Of a stretch of DNA of 64,000 nt, positions 11,831 through 23,300 are shown in pieces. The position numbers and the translations under genes were made by a program. Each line of letters opens with the position of its first letter. Within the stretch, counting starts at the first letter, position 1. The DNA comes from Vanilla planifolia (lineage: Eukaryota > Streptophyta > Magnoliopsida > Asparagales > Orchidaceae), in the NCBI GenBank assembly GCA_023846275.1, contig JAIUJO010000290.1, forward strand, positions 272,001 to 336,000. Reading direction: 5' to 3'. A model generated the notes under the pieces. The model ran no database searches, had not been told where the DNA came from, and was given only the letters and a program-made list of their open reading frames with translations.

Positions 11831-12249
11831 TCTATCGAAGGGGGAGGGAGGCTTAGGCATCCAAGATCTCACTATTTGGTAACATTCCTTGAATATGAAA
11901 CAATTTAGAAGAATCTTGGAAAGAGAGGATAGTATGTGGGTCAATATGATGAGAAGAAAATATTTTTTGGATTAGAAAAGTATAGGTATTCTTAGAAGAG
12001 CCTCACAAAGCTTGTAGGCTCATTCATGATGCAATGTCATGGGTTGCCTCTGACTTTTCTTGGAGAATTAGCGATAGTATGGAGGTGTGCCTCACTAAAG
12101 GTAATTGGCTTGAAGTATTTCCAATTAGGTGGTGGAAAACATATATAAATATGCATGTGGAGTGACTAAACAAAGTGGAGCTTATCTATATGCATGGGGT
12201 GTGGGACATATGTAAAGTAAAGACATGGGTTGATGATGTTCTACTCGAA

Positions 12250-12640
12250 TAGAGCACTACACCTCATATAGGTTTTTGATGGCAACAAGGATCTTCTTCT
12301 TCAAGTTCAAAGTAAGAGCTCAGAGGTGGACAATTCTAGCCTTTATTGTAGGATTATTACTACTTAAAATCCTAATGTTGTTGATGCCTCATAGGCTGCT
12401 AGGTATAGCCTTGTGTGGATTTGGAAACTCAAAGTGCTACCTTGAGCTAGGCTACTCATTTGGAGATCAATCAAGAGCTACATTCCAACTATTAATTGGT
12501 TGGTGAAGAGGAGAATTGTAATGAGTGTGGACTGTAATTGGGGCTGCAAGGAGGCTAAGATGCTGCAGCATGTATTATATGAATATTAGAAGGTGAAGGA
12601 GCTTTTGGACATGCCAAGCATGAAGGAGGTGTTGACTATA
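12250..12640 (+). pseudogene. LINE L2 zf-RVT-like region
   Basis: Corresponds to 2440-2800 of L1: an IWKLKVLP-like start, then a 'WRSIKSYIPTINWLVK'-like block and a Cys/His-bearing end near 12520-12620. Frames are broken repeatedly, so the call rests on alignment to the other LINE copies rather than on an open frame. Confidence 0.55.
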
Positions 12641-12929
12641 ATTAATCCTAATAGCAATAGTAATGTATTGATTCTACAAAAGATTACAATAGCATGGAGA
12701 CTAAAATTACTAAACATTGTGGGGTGATGCATTAACTTGCTCTTGTTGCAACTATAGTTTACCATTTTGGATGAATAAAACAGGAGAAGGCACAATGATC
12801 TGATTACTAATAGTGTTATTTTGTTGAGGAACTCCAATTAGATATGGTGGCTGCTTTGAAATAGTTTAATCAGGAACCATACATGTCCTATGAGAGTCAT
12901 TCTAATCCTCATGGATAGAAGGCAGCTTC

Positions 12930-13360
12930 ATCTTGGGCTCTTCCTCCAACTGGATGGATCAAACTTAATTACAATGAAGCTATTCATGGTGAGGTTGTTA
13001 TAGTGGGTATCATGGTTAAGGATCATTTTGGGAAGCTACTCCTTATTGTTGACGAGTTTTTCTACTCTCAGTTGAGTCGTATTATGTAGGTTAGTGCCAT
13101 CTTGGAGTCTCAGTTTTCCTAAGACCAAGCTTAAGAACTTTCATGCTATTACAACTCTGTTTGACTCTATATTAGCAATTTTGGAGGTTAACAAACTATT
13201 ACATGATCCTTCACATTGTGGCAGGCATACAAATTTTTTTAAGTTTGTTAGAGATATGGATGCTTTTAGAATTACACACATATACAGACATGCCAATGGT
13301 CATGCAGATTGGGCAACGCATAATGCTCTCTTCTCTAATTTTTGTGGGGATTAGTGTATG
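12930..13360 (+). pseudogene. LINE L2 RNase H, frameshifted
   Basis: Begins ALPPTGWIKLNYNEAIHGE, where the first catalytic Asp has become Asn. After a stop and a frame change, an open stretch at 13094-13354 holds the third acidic site (TLFDSILAILEV) and the last block HANGHADWATHNALF with its Asp kept. One catalytic residue is lost and the frame is broken, so it is not functional. Confidence 0.85.
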
Positions 13361-13470
13361 CCCCTTCCAAAGCCCATTTTGAAGTTATTATACTCTGGCT
13401 TTTTGTTTGATCCTCCATAAAGGATTTTTGTAGGCTTCAACCATTTTATATTTTATCAAGGACCCCAAGA

Positions 13471-14250
13471 ACTTGTCGTATGTGTGAGTCCTTGTGAGAA
13501 TGGATTTATCCAACCACTAAAGTTGGGTATGTGACTTAGTGGGCACTCTAGAAGAACCTTTCAAACATTTAAATATGAGTGCCTTCCTTGAATGTGTTGT
13601 GTGGTCATGTTGGCCATTACACCAAAGAGCTCTCTTGGTAAGGTAGCTATTGAATTACCAAGCAAAGCTGATGAGAATGTAGTGGATAAGGGAAGTGTTA
13701 ATGAAACAGTGAGTCACTACACCCATGAATAATAGGAGTAGGATGAAGAGGACTTAGGGAAGATGAAAAGCCTAGGCCCTTGGATGGTGGTGCAAACAAG
13801 GAAGAGGAGGGCTACCTTGGCAAAATAGTTTAGGGGATTAAAAACTGAAGATGGCTCTAACAGTTGAAAGGAAGCCAACAGGTTTGGGGAAAATGCAAGA
13901 CATGGGAATCATACAAGTAGCAGTAGATGTGTCTCTAAATCACATGTTAGGAGACCATTAAGAAGTGTGTGGACTCCAAAGACTCCAACTAGGTAGCGTC
14001 TTTACTTGAGTGGGGCTAAGACACAATAAATAGCAAGGGATTATGAAGCATAAAAACACAGGGGAATTCATAGTGTAGTTGAAAGGTTGTATTATTGAAG
14101 AAGCTACTCATGAGGAAGTTATAGACCAATTGGAAGGATATTTGCCTAGAGGTCATCCACATCATGCTGTGTCTCAAAATTGATTGTGTAAAGAGGGGAT
14201 CCTTTAAAGTGTAGTATGTTGGCTGCAAACTATGGAATAACATGCATGGC
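13471..14250 (+). pseudogene. LINE L3 ORF1 C-terminal part with broken zinc knuckle
   Basis: ORF1 of plant LINEs encodes an RNA-binding protein. Here only its end remains. A KYECLP-like block near 13575 leads into the knuckle, where a one-base shift splits C-x2-C from the rest and the last Cys is lost (GHVGHYTKEL near 13600-13635). The Lys/Glu-rich tail to ~14250 resembles 29930-30440 and 36740-37330. Confidence 0.7.
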
Positions 14251-15290
14251 TAGGAGAAAACTAGGAGCTCTATGATTTTCACACTATAGTTTTCTCAGCT
14301 TTATTGTTATACTAAGGAATTATGGTTGTTCTTGGGAAGGAAATGTAGAGAAATGATGATTGATTGCTCAATGATTAAGCATAGTAGAAAGGAAATTTAT
14401 AGGAGTGCATGGAAGTTTTTTTATACTACTCAAATCTACTACATTCTGGGAAGGAATGAGACAGCTTTGCTCAAAGGCTCCTACAAGATGGATGCCTTGA
14501 TGGTGGTGTGCACACATTTATTGAAAACTCAAATATGTGGCTATAGCTAGAGGGAAAAGAAGTGTGAGCAAATGTGCTTGAAATATGTGCAGAACATTTT
14601 TGGTGGTGAGTTTGGTGGCTATGGTAAGATGCAAAGTAGGCTAAATAACAACAAAGTTTAGAATGCTAAAAGAAATGTATTGATTATTTAAAGCAACAAT
14701 TACAAAACTTAAGTATGTTGGGATGTTAATGCTACTATGATATGTAGTCTACTGTGAGCTATTCAAGTTTGAGATGCAAGTATGATTACTATTTGGTGGT
14801 CAACATGGAAATGTGTTTAAACCAAGGCAAGCCTTATAACTATTGGTATTACTCGATGAGGTATTAATTGAATCAAATGAGCTCTATGGCAGTGTAAACA
14901 TGACATGTAGCCATGGTGAGTGTGTGGTTGCCCCTGGAGTGCTATATGTGGGATGCAATATTTGCAATGAGATGCATGGTTAGTTGAATTACTGGGAGCT
15001 ACTTTGCAAAGAGGCTACAACATTTGAATATTGTCTTATGTGAATGATTTAAGAATGCTCAGGATGTATATGTAGGGGAATTAACAATAACTACTTTATT
15101 ATTAAACTTTGTTTGATGGTACTATGTAGGAATGTATTGAATAGTATCTTTATCTATTCAACTTGTTGTAAGCTGAGTGGTAATGACCTAGAGGGTAGTT
15201 ACTAGAGCTAGAATAGGTTGCTAGAAAATAGGGCATGTTTTTCAAAACAACAAAGAGTTGGGAATTGGAAGGCTTTTCAAATTAAAAACT
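14251..15290 (+). other. LINE L3 linker between ORF1 and EN
   Basis: About 1 kb that belongs to the element but matches no domain I know. Readable pieces are Cys- and Tyr-rich, such as the open frame at 14326-14550 (MFLGRKCREMMIDCSMIKHS). It is the shortest version of the linker in this window, against 1.7-2.3 kb in L5, L6 and L7. Frames are uncertain. Confidence 0.5.
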
Positions 15291-15292
15291 AA

Positions 15293-16010
15293 ATGATTAA
15301 GATTGTAGTGTTGAATGCTAGGGGAATAAGTGACATGAAATCAAGGCGCTATTTGTGATGTATAGCCAGATTACATATTATGATGATGGTGCTTGTGGAG
15401 ACTTAGGTGGAGAAATTTAGTAGGTAGGATGTGGATTTGCTACTTGGTAGAGACTAAGAATTGGTGGTGCAACTCTTAGTTGGGCTGTTTGTAGGCATGT
15501 GATTCTTTAGAGGAGCTACGTGTATCTGCACATCATCAATCTTTTACCACTAGTGGTTTCGATGTATGAAAAGGTTGGCATTACTAATGTGTGGAAGTGC
15601 TATGTAGTTTATGCCTATAAGGATATCATTAATCACAGAGCTGTGTGAGATATTCTGAGAGATTTGGCTAAGGGGGGCCAATGCTTTTTGCTAGGGACTT
15701 TAATATCCTTATGTATCATGATGAGAACAAATAGGGAAAGAAGTTTAAATGTAGTGTTGATTAGCAAGACATTATTTGGGTTATGTTGAAACTTAAGTTG
15801 ATGGACTTGGGATTTGTTTACAATAGATATATGTGGTGCATTGGGAAGTAGGGATGCATCAAAATCTTAGAGAGGTTGGATAGGGCTTTAATGAATTTTG
15901 AGGGGATCCAAACCTTTCCAAAAATTAGCATGTCTCATTTGTCACACATAGTGTTGAACCACTACCCATTACTTAATGAGATGGATATATAGTAGGATAT
16001 AGCTACTAAA
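15293..16010 (+). pseudogene. LINE L3 endonuclease, including likely ORF2 start codon
   Basis: The ATG at 15293 begins MIKIVVLNARGISD, the EN N-terminal motif with the usual Trp of WNxRG changed to Leu. L7 (53561) and L5 (39619) have an ATG at the same place, which supports this as the ORF2 start. A VETxVEKF block follows near 15390-15415. The GDFN site reads ARDFNIL near 15693-15712. The C-terminal RLDRAL and HYPLL blocks lie at about 15867-15985. Several stops interrupt it. Confidence 0.85.
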
Positions 16011-16499
16011 AGAAGAAATCAATTTGGAAGTGTATGGCTTGCTTTTCCCTAGACTGTAGAGATTATGTAGAAGGTGTGGAATAGATCGACTAGAGGCAAT
16101 CTCTTGGAGGGTCTATCTATATAATTCTATACATCTTTAGTTTCTTTAAGTGGAGCAAGACTGAAATGAAAAACTTCATCATCAGAAATGACCAAATTAA
16201 GAGGAATATTTAGGAGCAATAGCTTAAGGAGTTAGAGGGGGGTCTTAGTAAGTAAGAGCACATTTAGCTAGGGCATCTTATGACCTCTTTTCATAGGGTA
16301 GCTGTACTTGAGGAGAGGTGGTGGTGATAACATGCCATGGTTCACTGGGCTCAATTATGAGATCCAAATACAAGATTTTTTTAGGCTATAGCAACATCTA
16401 TCAATAAAGACAACAACATTTATCACTTGAAAGTGTATAAAGGTGTTTTGGTTTTCTCTACAATTGAAATCAAGTGCTTACTAATGAATTAATTTACTA

Positions 16500-17640
16500 T
16501 GAAGTGGTGCAATGACGATATTTATTACCCTTTATAACACTTCTAGCCATATAGATGCTTTGATACAAAACAAGTGGGTTTGCTTACCACACTTGTTACT
16601 AAGGAGGATGTTAAGTGTGCAATTCTTTCATGATAGGAATATGCCCAAGGTATGGAAGGACACTCTTATTATGCTAATCTTAAAAGTGTTAGGTAAAACT
16701 AGACTGAAACAGTTTAAGCCAATTAGCCTATGTAATGTAATTTATAAAATTATGCCTAAGACTTTGGTGGAAAGACCAAAGAAAGTATCACTAGGGCTTA
16801 CTGTGAAGGAGTAGATGCATTTGTGCTAGGCAAATCCATCTCTGACAACATTTACATCACCCAAGAAATGGTATCTCATATCCATAATTCAACATCCAGG
16901 AAGGAGCTTGTGGTAATCAAGATTGACATGGAATAAGCCTAGATAAGGTGAGAGGATAGTTTGTCATTAATATGATGAAAATCTTGGGTTGTCCTTCTCT
17001 AGGGTGTAAGTGAGTGGAAGATTGTATTTCAACCCAAGGTTTGGTGTTTTACTTAATGGGCCTAGACTTCCATGGATTGAGGCTTGTCTAGGCCAAGACA
17101 GACGTGCCCCTTGTCACCCTATTTATTTTCCATAGCATCTGAATACCTACCTTTGCTAGTAGTGAAACAAGAAAACAAGATAGTATTGGAGTTTCATTAT
17201 CGGATGGCTTTCCAAGTTATTTCGTCTTTATTGTATGCTAATAATTTGATGTTGTATGCTCTTATCATGTGTGCTATTGCTAGGATTGTTAAATAGATTA
17301 TGGAAGATTATGACAAGCATTCTGGTTAGAAAGTCACTTGGGAAAATCTACAGTCCTATTCAATAGCAGTATGTTAAGTAAAAGAAGAAAAATGGTGGTA
17401 AGAAAAGTCTACATGATGCAAGAGAAGAACCTCAACTACTTATGGGTTCCTATTTCTCCAAATGTGTTAAGAAAAGGAGAGCTTAACTTTATTTTCCAAA
17501 AAGTGGAAGAACATGTTGCAAGATGGAGAATTATACCTCTTTCATTAGTAGGGAAGATTTTTATGATCAATTTAGTAGTGGTAGCAATTCCCAATTTTTA
17601 TCTGAGCCACTTTGTAGTGCCAAGGTGACTTATAAATGAA
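16500..17640 (+). pseudogene. LINE L3 reverse transcriptase, catalytic site mutated
   Basis: Fingers are open from 16512 to 16814 (100 codons), longer than in L1 because a stop in L1 is CAG here (KQFKPISLCNVIYKIM). The motif A region has stops near 16930. The palm block at 17084-17296 starts MSRPRQTCPLSPYLF and has YANN at 17234-17245 instead of YADD. The thumb is at 17338-17628. It cannot be active: both catalytic Asp residues of the palm are Asn and the frame is split. Confidence 0.9.
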
Positions 17641-18600
17641 CTAAAAGAATTGTTTAAAAACTACCTATGGTGTGGTGCATGCAATGGTCATGTAATACAT
17701 TATGTGGTCTTGGGGAGGCACCACCTTGCTAAAAGTGGATAGAGGCATAGGCATGCAGGATTTCTCTATTTGGTAGTATGCCTTGAATATGAAGTAATGT
17801 AGAAGAATTCTGGCAAGAGAGGATAGCCTGTGGGTCAATGTGATGAGAAGAAAACACCTCCTTGGTGAGAATGTGGGTATCTCCAAGGGAGCTTCACAAG
17901 CTTGTAGGATTATTCATAATGCAATGTTTTGGGATACATCAAACTTTTAATGGAGGACTAGTGATGCAATTTTGTGTACTTTGTTGAAGATAGTTGGCTT
18001 GAAGTGTTTCTTCACTGATGGTGCCCAACCTTTATTAATAAGAATGTGTTGGGGCTAAATAATGTGTGGTAAAGTATCGTTGATCATGGGATTTGGGATG
18101 TGTAAAAGTAATTTCTTGGGTTACTAATGATCTAATTGATAAAGTTTTGCTCATCCCTTGGGCAACAGATGATAGCAAAGGCTTACTTTTATATCTTCAA
18201 ACTGAGAGCTTAGAGGTGAATAATTCTAGTCTCTATAGGAGGATGATTAAGGATGAATTTGTGGATGATGTTGAAGCATCAGAGGTTGCTGGCTGCATCT
18301 ATACATGGATTTGAAAACCCAAGGCACTGCTTCAAGTTAAGCTTTTCCTTTGGAGAATAATCAAGAATTGTATTCCAATTACTACTTGGTTGGTGGAGAG
18401 GAGAATTGCATCCAATATGTGCTGCCCAGAGGGTCTAGGGTGGCTGAGATGTTACAGCATGTGATGCATGAATACTGGAGGGCAAAGGAGTTATGGGAGG
18501 TGCCAAGCATGAAGAAGGTAATTAATGCAATTAATCTAAATAGAAGCAATAATATAATCACACTACAGGAATTATACAATAGCATGGATAGTAAAATTAT
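17641..18600 (+). pseudogene. LINE L3 post-RT connection and zf-RVT-like region
   Basis: Same blocks as 1917-2860. One part is better open: 18350-18661 gives 103 codons across the zf-RVT end and the following linker, with RVAEMLQHVMHEYWRAKELW at about 18440-18500. A KPKALLQVKLFLWRIIKN block in another frame lies just before. Cysteines expected in a zinc-binding unit are only partly present. Confidence 0.75.
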
Positions 18601-18804
18601 GAAGCATCGTGGGGTGATGCAACATTTTGCTCTTATTGTAATTGCTCTTTGTTATCATTAGATTAACATAAATATGAAAACACATAATGAACATGTTAGC
18701 AACATTACAATTTTGTTGAGGAAGATACAGCTTGATACTTTGGCTATGTTGGAATTCTTCAAACATGAACCATCCATGTTCTATGAGTGTCTTTCTCCTC
18801 ACCG

Positions 18805-19250
18805 GTTGAATGTACCCTCGTCTTGGGCTCCTCCAACTAGTTGGATCAAAATTAATTGCGATGCAGTTACTAATGGGGATGTTTCTAGTGATGTGGTGGT
18901 CAGAGAACAATTTAGTAAGCCATTCCTTATTGTTGGCAAGCTCTTCTACTTCCATGTGAGCCATGCTTTTGAGTTCAATGGTATTTTGGAGGCTGTGTTT
19001 GCTAAAGACCAAGTTTAGCAACTTTCATGCTACAAAGATCCTGGCTGATTCTACAACTACAATCTTGGAGCTTGACAGTATGTTGCATGATCCTTATGGT
19101 AGGAACAAGAATGTTCTTTAACATGTAAATGACATGGATGTATTCAGGATGACACACATAAAGAAACATGGAAATGGTCCTTCTAATTCAGTAGCACATC
19201 ATGCTCTCTTTTTTTTAATTTTTGCTAGAACTGGGGTATACCCATCGCAA
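18805..19250 (+). pseudogene. LINE L3 RNase H, frameshifted
   Basis: Starts WAPPTSWIKINCDAVTNGD with the first Asp kept. Open to about 19018, then shifted by one base relative to L1 (EAVFAKDQV against EAMCLLKTKF), so the frameshift arose after the duplication. The last block GNGPSNSVAHHA lacks the stop seen in L1 but still has Asn for the final Asp. Confidence 0.87.
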
Positions 19251-19362
19251 GCCAATTTTGATGTCTTTGTACTCTAAACCTTTATTCAATCCTCTATAAT
19301 GGACTTTTTGTAGGCTTAGACATTTGACATATTATCAAGAAATCAAATAACTTTGATTTCTC

Positions 19363-20385
19363 AAAAAGTGTTGATAGAATCCATGAGCAACATTCGCCAA
19401 TCCTTGGTCGGCATCGTTTATGATTGGAACTAAGATGGTATCTAATCTTCTTCGAGCACAGAACTTTTTTTTTTGATAAATGAAAACAACCTTGGAAAAT
19501 GCCTTTACAATGGTTGATCTTTCATAAATTGAATAATTTTACCTCTTACAATGAAATACTAATGCCTAGGACTATCCTTTTTAATTATTACTCTGATCCT
19601 AAATGTCAACATAATAAGACCAAAATCTTGTGATGTTATCTCATGCTAATATATCAAGAGCATGGGCTTGTTTTGAGCACTCTAATTTCTTCAAAGTAAC
19701 AACATGGATGGCATGACGCAACCAGCTAAGGTTTAACCACATTTTAGACAAAAGGATCAGGGTGCTCAATAAACACCAAAAGGTGGACTAATTGACCCAA
19801 ACCAAGGTCCAACTATGAGCTTTTTAACTACAGAAGCTTAAAATATATAATTGGAGCTTGAATTACCAAGACTTTTGGCACTCGACTATCTCTCCAATGA
19901 ATTCTCATTAAGATTTTTAGATTGTACTCATTCAAATCACAAGACTCATGGAGCATAGTATTATTATTTATTATCACTACCTCTTATGTTAGTAATGGGT
20001 AATGTTTCTGCCTGTTGTCTTTCATAGATGTGGTAATCATCTCTTAGATTTCCTCACTAGTATCGAACCCTAATTCTCCATCACTCATCACCACCATGGT
20101 GTGCCCCTATCCAACCATCAAAAGTGGATAAGGTAGTAATTCAGATGATGCATCCCCTACAGGATAGCAATGTTGTCTGACAGGTTATGTAAAAAAGATG
20201 CACATTTCTCACACAGAATGCTAAACATGAAGAAAGCAAGAACACATTGTACTAGAAAAGGCATGAGTATAAACAACAAGAACAAGGCCAAGTGCTAAAT
20301 GCATCATAGAACCTTCACTACCACACAATGCACAAAGGAGAAGGCAAAGAGCAATAGTTTGAACTATATAAAGCCTCATGCTTTA
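19363..20385. other. Spacer between LINE L3 and satellite array 2; no gene seen
   Basis: The near-identical partner of 3651-4675. No open frame with recognisable similarity and no internal repeat. Confidence 0.6.
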
Positions 20386-23300
20386 TTTCAATTGAGCTCT
20401 GCTTAGGTTGCACCCCAAAATGCTCAAACCCTAGCACATATTACATCATCAATCTTCCACTTTGTCACTTGTAGATTGTATCTAACAAACATTTTGTCAA
20501 TGAAAAAGCCAAGGCTACTAATAAGGTATCATGTTATTCATGTGATAGTAGCCCGTCATGCTAATAGACCTTAGAAAAGTCACACTTTGGGGTTCCCAGA
20601 TGTTGTGGATCCAACTTGTCGTTAAGCCTATGCCAATAGGCTACAACACATGCATACAGTGTACTTGCACACACGTAGCTCATGTAGTGCTTGGTTAGGG
20701 CTACAGCTCAACATGCTTTAACTGTAGCATGTATTTTGCAAACCATCTTCCACCTTTTTGTAAGTCACATAGTGTCCAAAATTGCCACATGTGCATTTAT
20801 TGTTTCAAAAATTCTATCATAGAAGAATGCAAGACTACCACTAGCAAATGACCATCTCCATGCAGTAGTAGACTATATCCCTAAAAGTCCAAAAAAAATT
20901 ATCCTTTAGTGTCCCCACATGTCACACATGTAGGTTCCCACAGAATGTGCATAGACAGTCCCCATTCATGCATGCATAGTGCATTGGCATGCATTCAACT
21001 CCAACAATACTTGGCTAGGGATATAGTCCAACATGATGAATCCTTAGCATGTATTTCACTAATTATTTTCCATTTTTTGTAGGCCACACAACATGCCACA
21101 TACCCACTGGCAATAGTTTTATCAAAGAAGGAAAGGTTACCAATAAGGAGTCACCTTATCCATGCGACAACAACCTATATTGCTAAAAGTCACAAAACAA
21201 TTACACGTTGGGGTCTGCACATGTCGTATGCCCATGTTGAAACTAAGTGCATGAGGAATGGCTATAGCATGTATGTATAGGGCATAGGTGTACACCAGCA
21301 CCAACATTGCCTGGCTCAGTCTCCAAACAAGCATGCTTAAACCCTAGCACATATTACAACAACAATCTTCCACTTTTTTGTATACCACACAGCATCCAAT
21401 ATTACCAAATATGGATTGTATACTACAACAATTCTATTAAGGAAGAATGCAAAAGCACCAATAGGGACTCACCTTATGTATGCAATAGGAGGTTGTAGTG
21501 CTTAAAGTCCCAGAAAAGTTACACTTTGGGGTCCACACACACCATTTGCATAGGTTACCACTGAGCATGCATGGACAGGTGACTTCTTATGTGTATTATG
21601 GCCTAGCACATGTGTGGTTCCTACAATGCTTGGCTAGGACTACAACCCAACATGCACAAACTCTATCATGTATTATACCATCCATCTTTCATTTTGTTTG
21701 TAGGACACAATCCATCCTACATACTGACATGTGGATTTTATATTGGGAAAATTTTGTCAGGGAAGAACAGAATACAGTCAATAGGGAATCATCTTATCCA
21801 TGAAAAAGTAGTTTGAAACACTAAAAGTCTAAAAAAATAATAATGCTTTGTGGACCCCACATACCAGAAATACAGGTTTCCACGAAGTGTGCATGGATAG
21901 CACCCGATGCACATGTAGTGCATTGGTGTGCATCTAGCTCAGGGAGACCTTGGCAAGGGTTACTACCCAACATGCTTAAACCCTACCACATATTACACCA
22001 TCCATCTTTCACTTTGTTGTAGGTTGCACAACATCTCACACTCCCACTTGAAGATTGTCTATTGTGATAATTTCATCAAGGAAGTGGACAAGATAGAAAA
22101 TAGAGAATGCGATAGCAGCCCTCGTGCTAGTTACACTTTGGTGTCTTCACATGCCACGCTTGTTGCTTGCCACTGAGCATACATAGACAATCCCAAATGC
22201 ATGTGTGCCATGCTTTGGCATGCACATAGCTCTAATAAGGATTATCTAGGGCTGTAGTCCAATATGCTTAAGCACTAGTGCATATTACACCAACCATCTT
22301 CTACTTTTCCTCAAGATGTATAGCATCATAAATAATGACTTGTCAATTGTATGTTGTGACAGTTATGTCAAGGAAGAAGGCAAGCCTACAAATAGTGAAT
22401 CAATTTATCCATGTGATAGTAGTTGACAATATAAAAACTCCTAAAAAAGTTACACTTTGGACAAATGCCACATGTGTAGGTTAATGTTGAGTGTGTGTGG
22501 ACATGTTACAGCATGAGCCTACAAGGCACTAGTGCTTGCATAGCTCCAGTAGTGCTGGTGGATAAATAGCATTAATAGCTCTTAGCTTAGCTATAGCCCA
22601 AAATGCTTAAACCCTAGCACATATTGCATCATCCATCTTCCACTTTGCTGTATGCTACACAACATCCCAAATGTTTCCACTTATAAATTATAGATTACAA
22701 CCATTCTATCAAGAAAAAAAGGTAAGATGACTAATAGGTAATCAACTTATCCATGTGGTAATAGCTCACAATGCTACAAATCTCAAAAAAAATGTTACAT
22801 TTTGTGATTCCAACATGTTGTACATATTGGTTGCTACTAAGCATGCACAGAAAGGTCTTTGTGCATGTACATAGACAAGCCTAGTGTGTACACCTAGTGC
22901 ATTGATATGAATGAAGCTACAGCAACACTCAATTAGGGCTATAGCCAAAAATGCTTAAACCAAAGTGCATATTACATCATCCATCTTCCACTTTACCACA
23001 AATCACATAGCATCCCACATGCCCACTTTTTGATTATATATTGCAATAATTCTATCAAGAAAGAAGGCTTGCAATAGATAATCACCTAATCCATTTGAGA
23101 GCAACTCGTAGTATTAAAACTCTTGAAAAAGACACACATTCTAGTCCCCACATGCCATGCATGTTGTTTATCACTGAGAGCACACAGATAGAGCCCTAGT
23201 TGCATGCATAATGCATTGGCATTTGTGTACCACTAGTAATGCAAAACTAAAGCTATAGCCCAAAATACTTAAACTTTTGTGCTTATTGCACCAACCATCT

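Larger units (their letters stand above)
11150..13470 (+). mobile_element. L2: 5'-truncated LINE (subfamily A), RT palm to 3' tail
   Basis: LINE similarity begins near 11150-11165 with a block equal to the sequence just before the RT palm in L1 (TTAGACTCCCATGGATTGAGG). EN, the RT fingers and ORF1 are absent, as expected of a 5'-truncated insertion. It runs through RT palm and thumb, zf-RVT-like region and RNase H to a 3' tail near 13440-13470. L3 begins directly after it. It is more diverged from L1 and L3 than they are from each other, so it is an independent, older copy. A CTTCCATCAATTC direct repeat lies just upstream (near 11103 and 11131). Confidence 0.88.
13471..19362 (+). mobile_element. 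L3: LINE (subfamily A) truncated inside ORF1
   Basis: Starts directly after the 3' tail of L2, at a point that corresponds to the C-terminal part of ORF1 (near 36577 in L5). It then carries the zinc-knuckle remnant, the long ORF1-ORF2 linker, EN, RT, zf-RVT-like region, RNase H and the 3' tail with hairpin arms at 19338-19347 and 19352-19361. From 15713 on it duplicates L1. Stops such as those in the motif A region and the YANN site (17234-17245) are shared with L1. Confidence 0.92.
15713..22020 (+). repeat. Right copy of segmental duplication (matches 1-6303)
   Basis: Nearly identical to 1-6303 (roughly 97% by eye, few short indels). It begins mid-EN only because the window starts there. 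It ends in satellite after CTTTCACTTTGTTGT, where the other copy switches to flank. Both copies share the same disabling mutations in the LINE. Confidence 0.93.
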
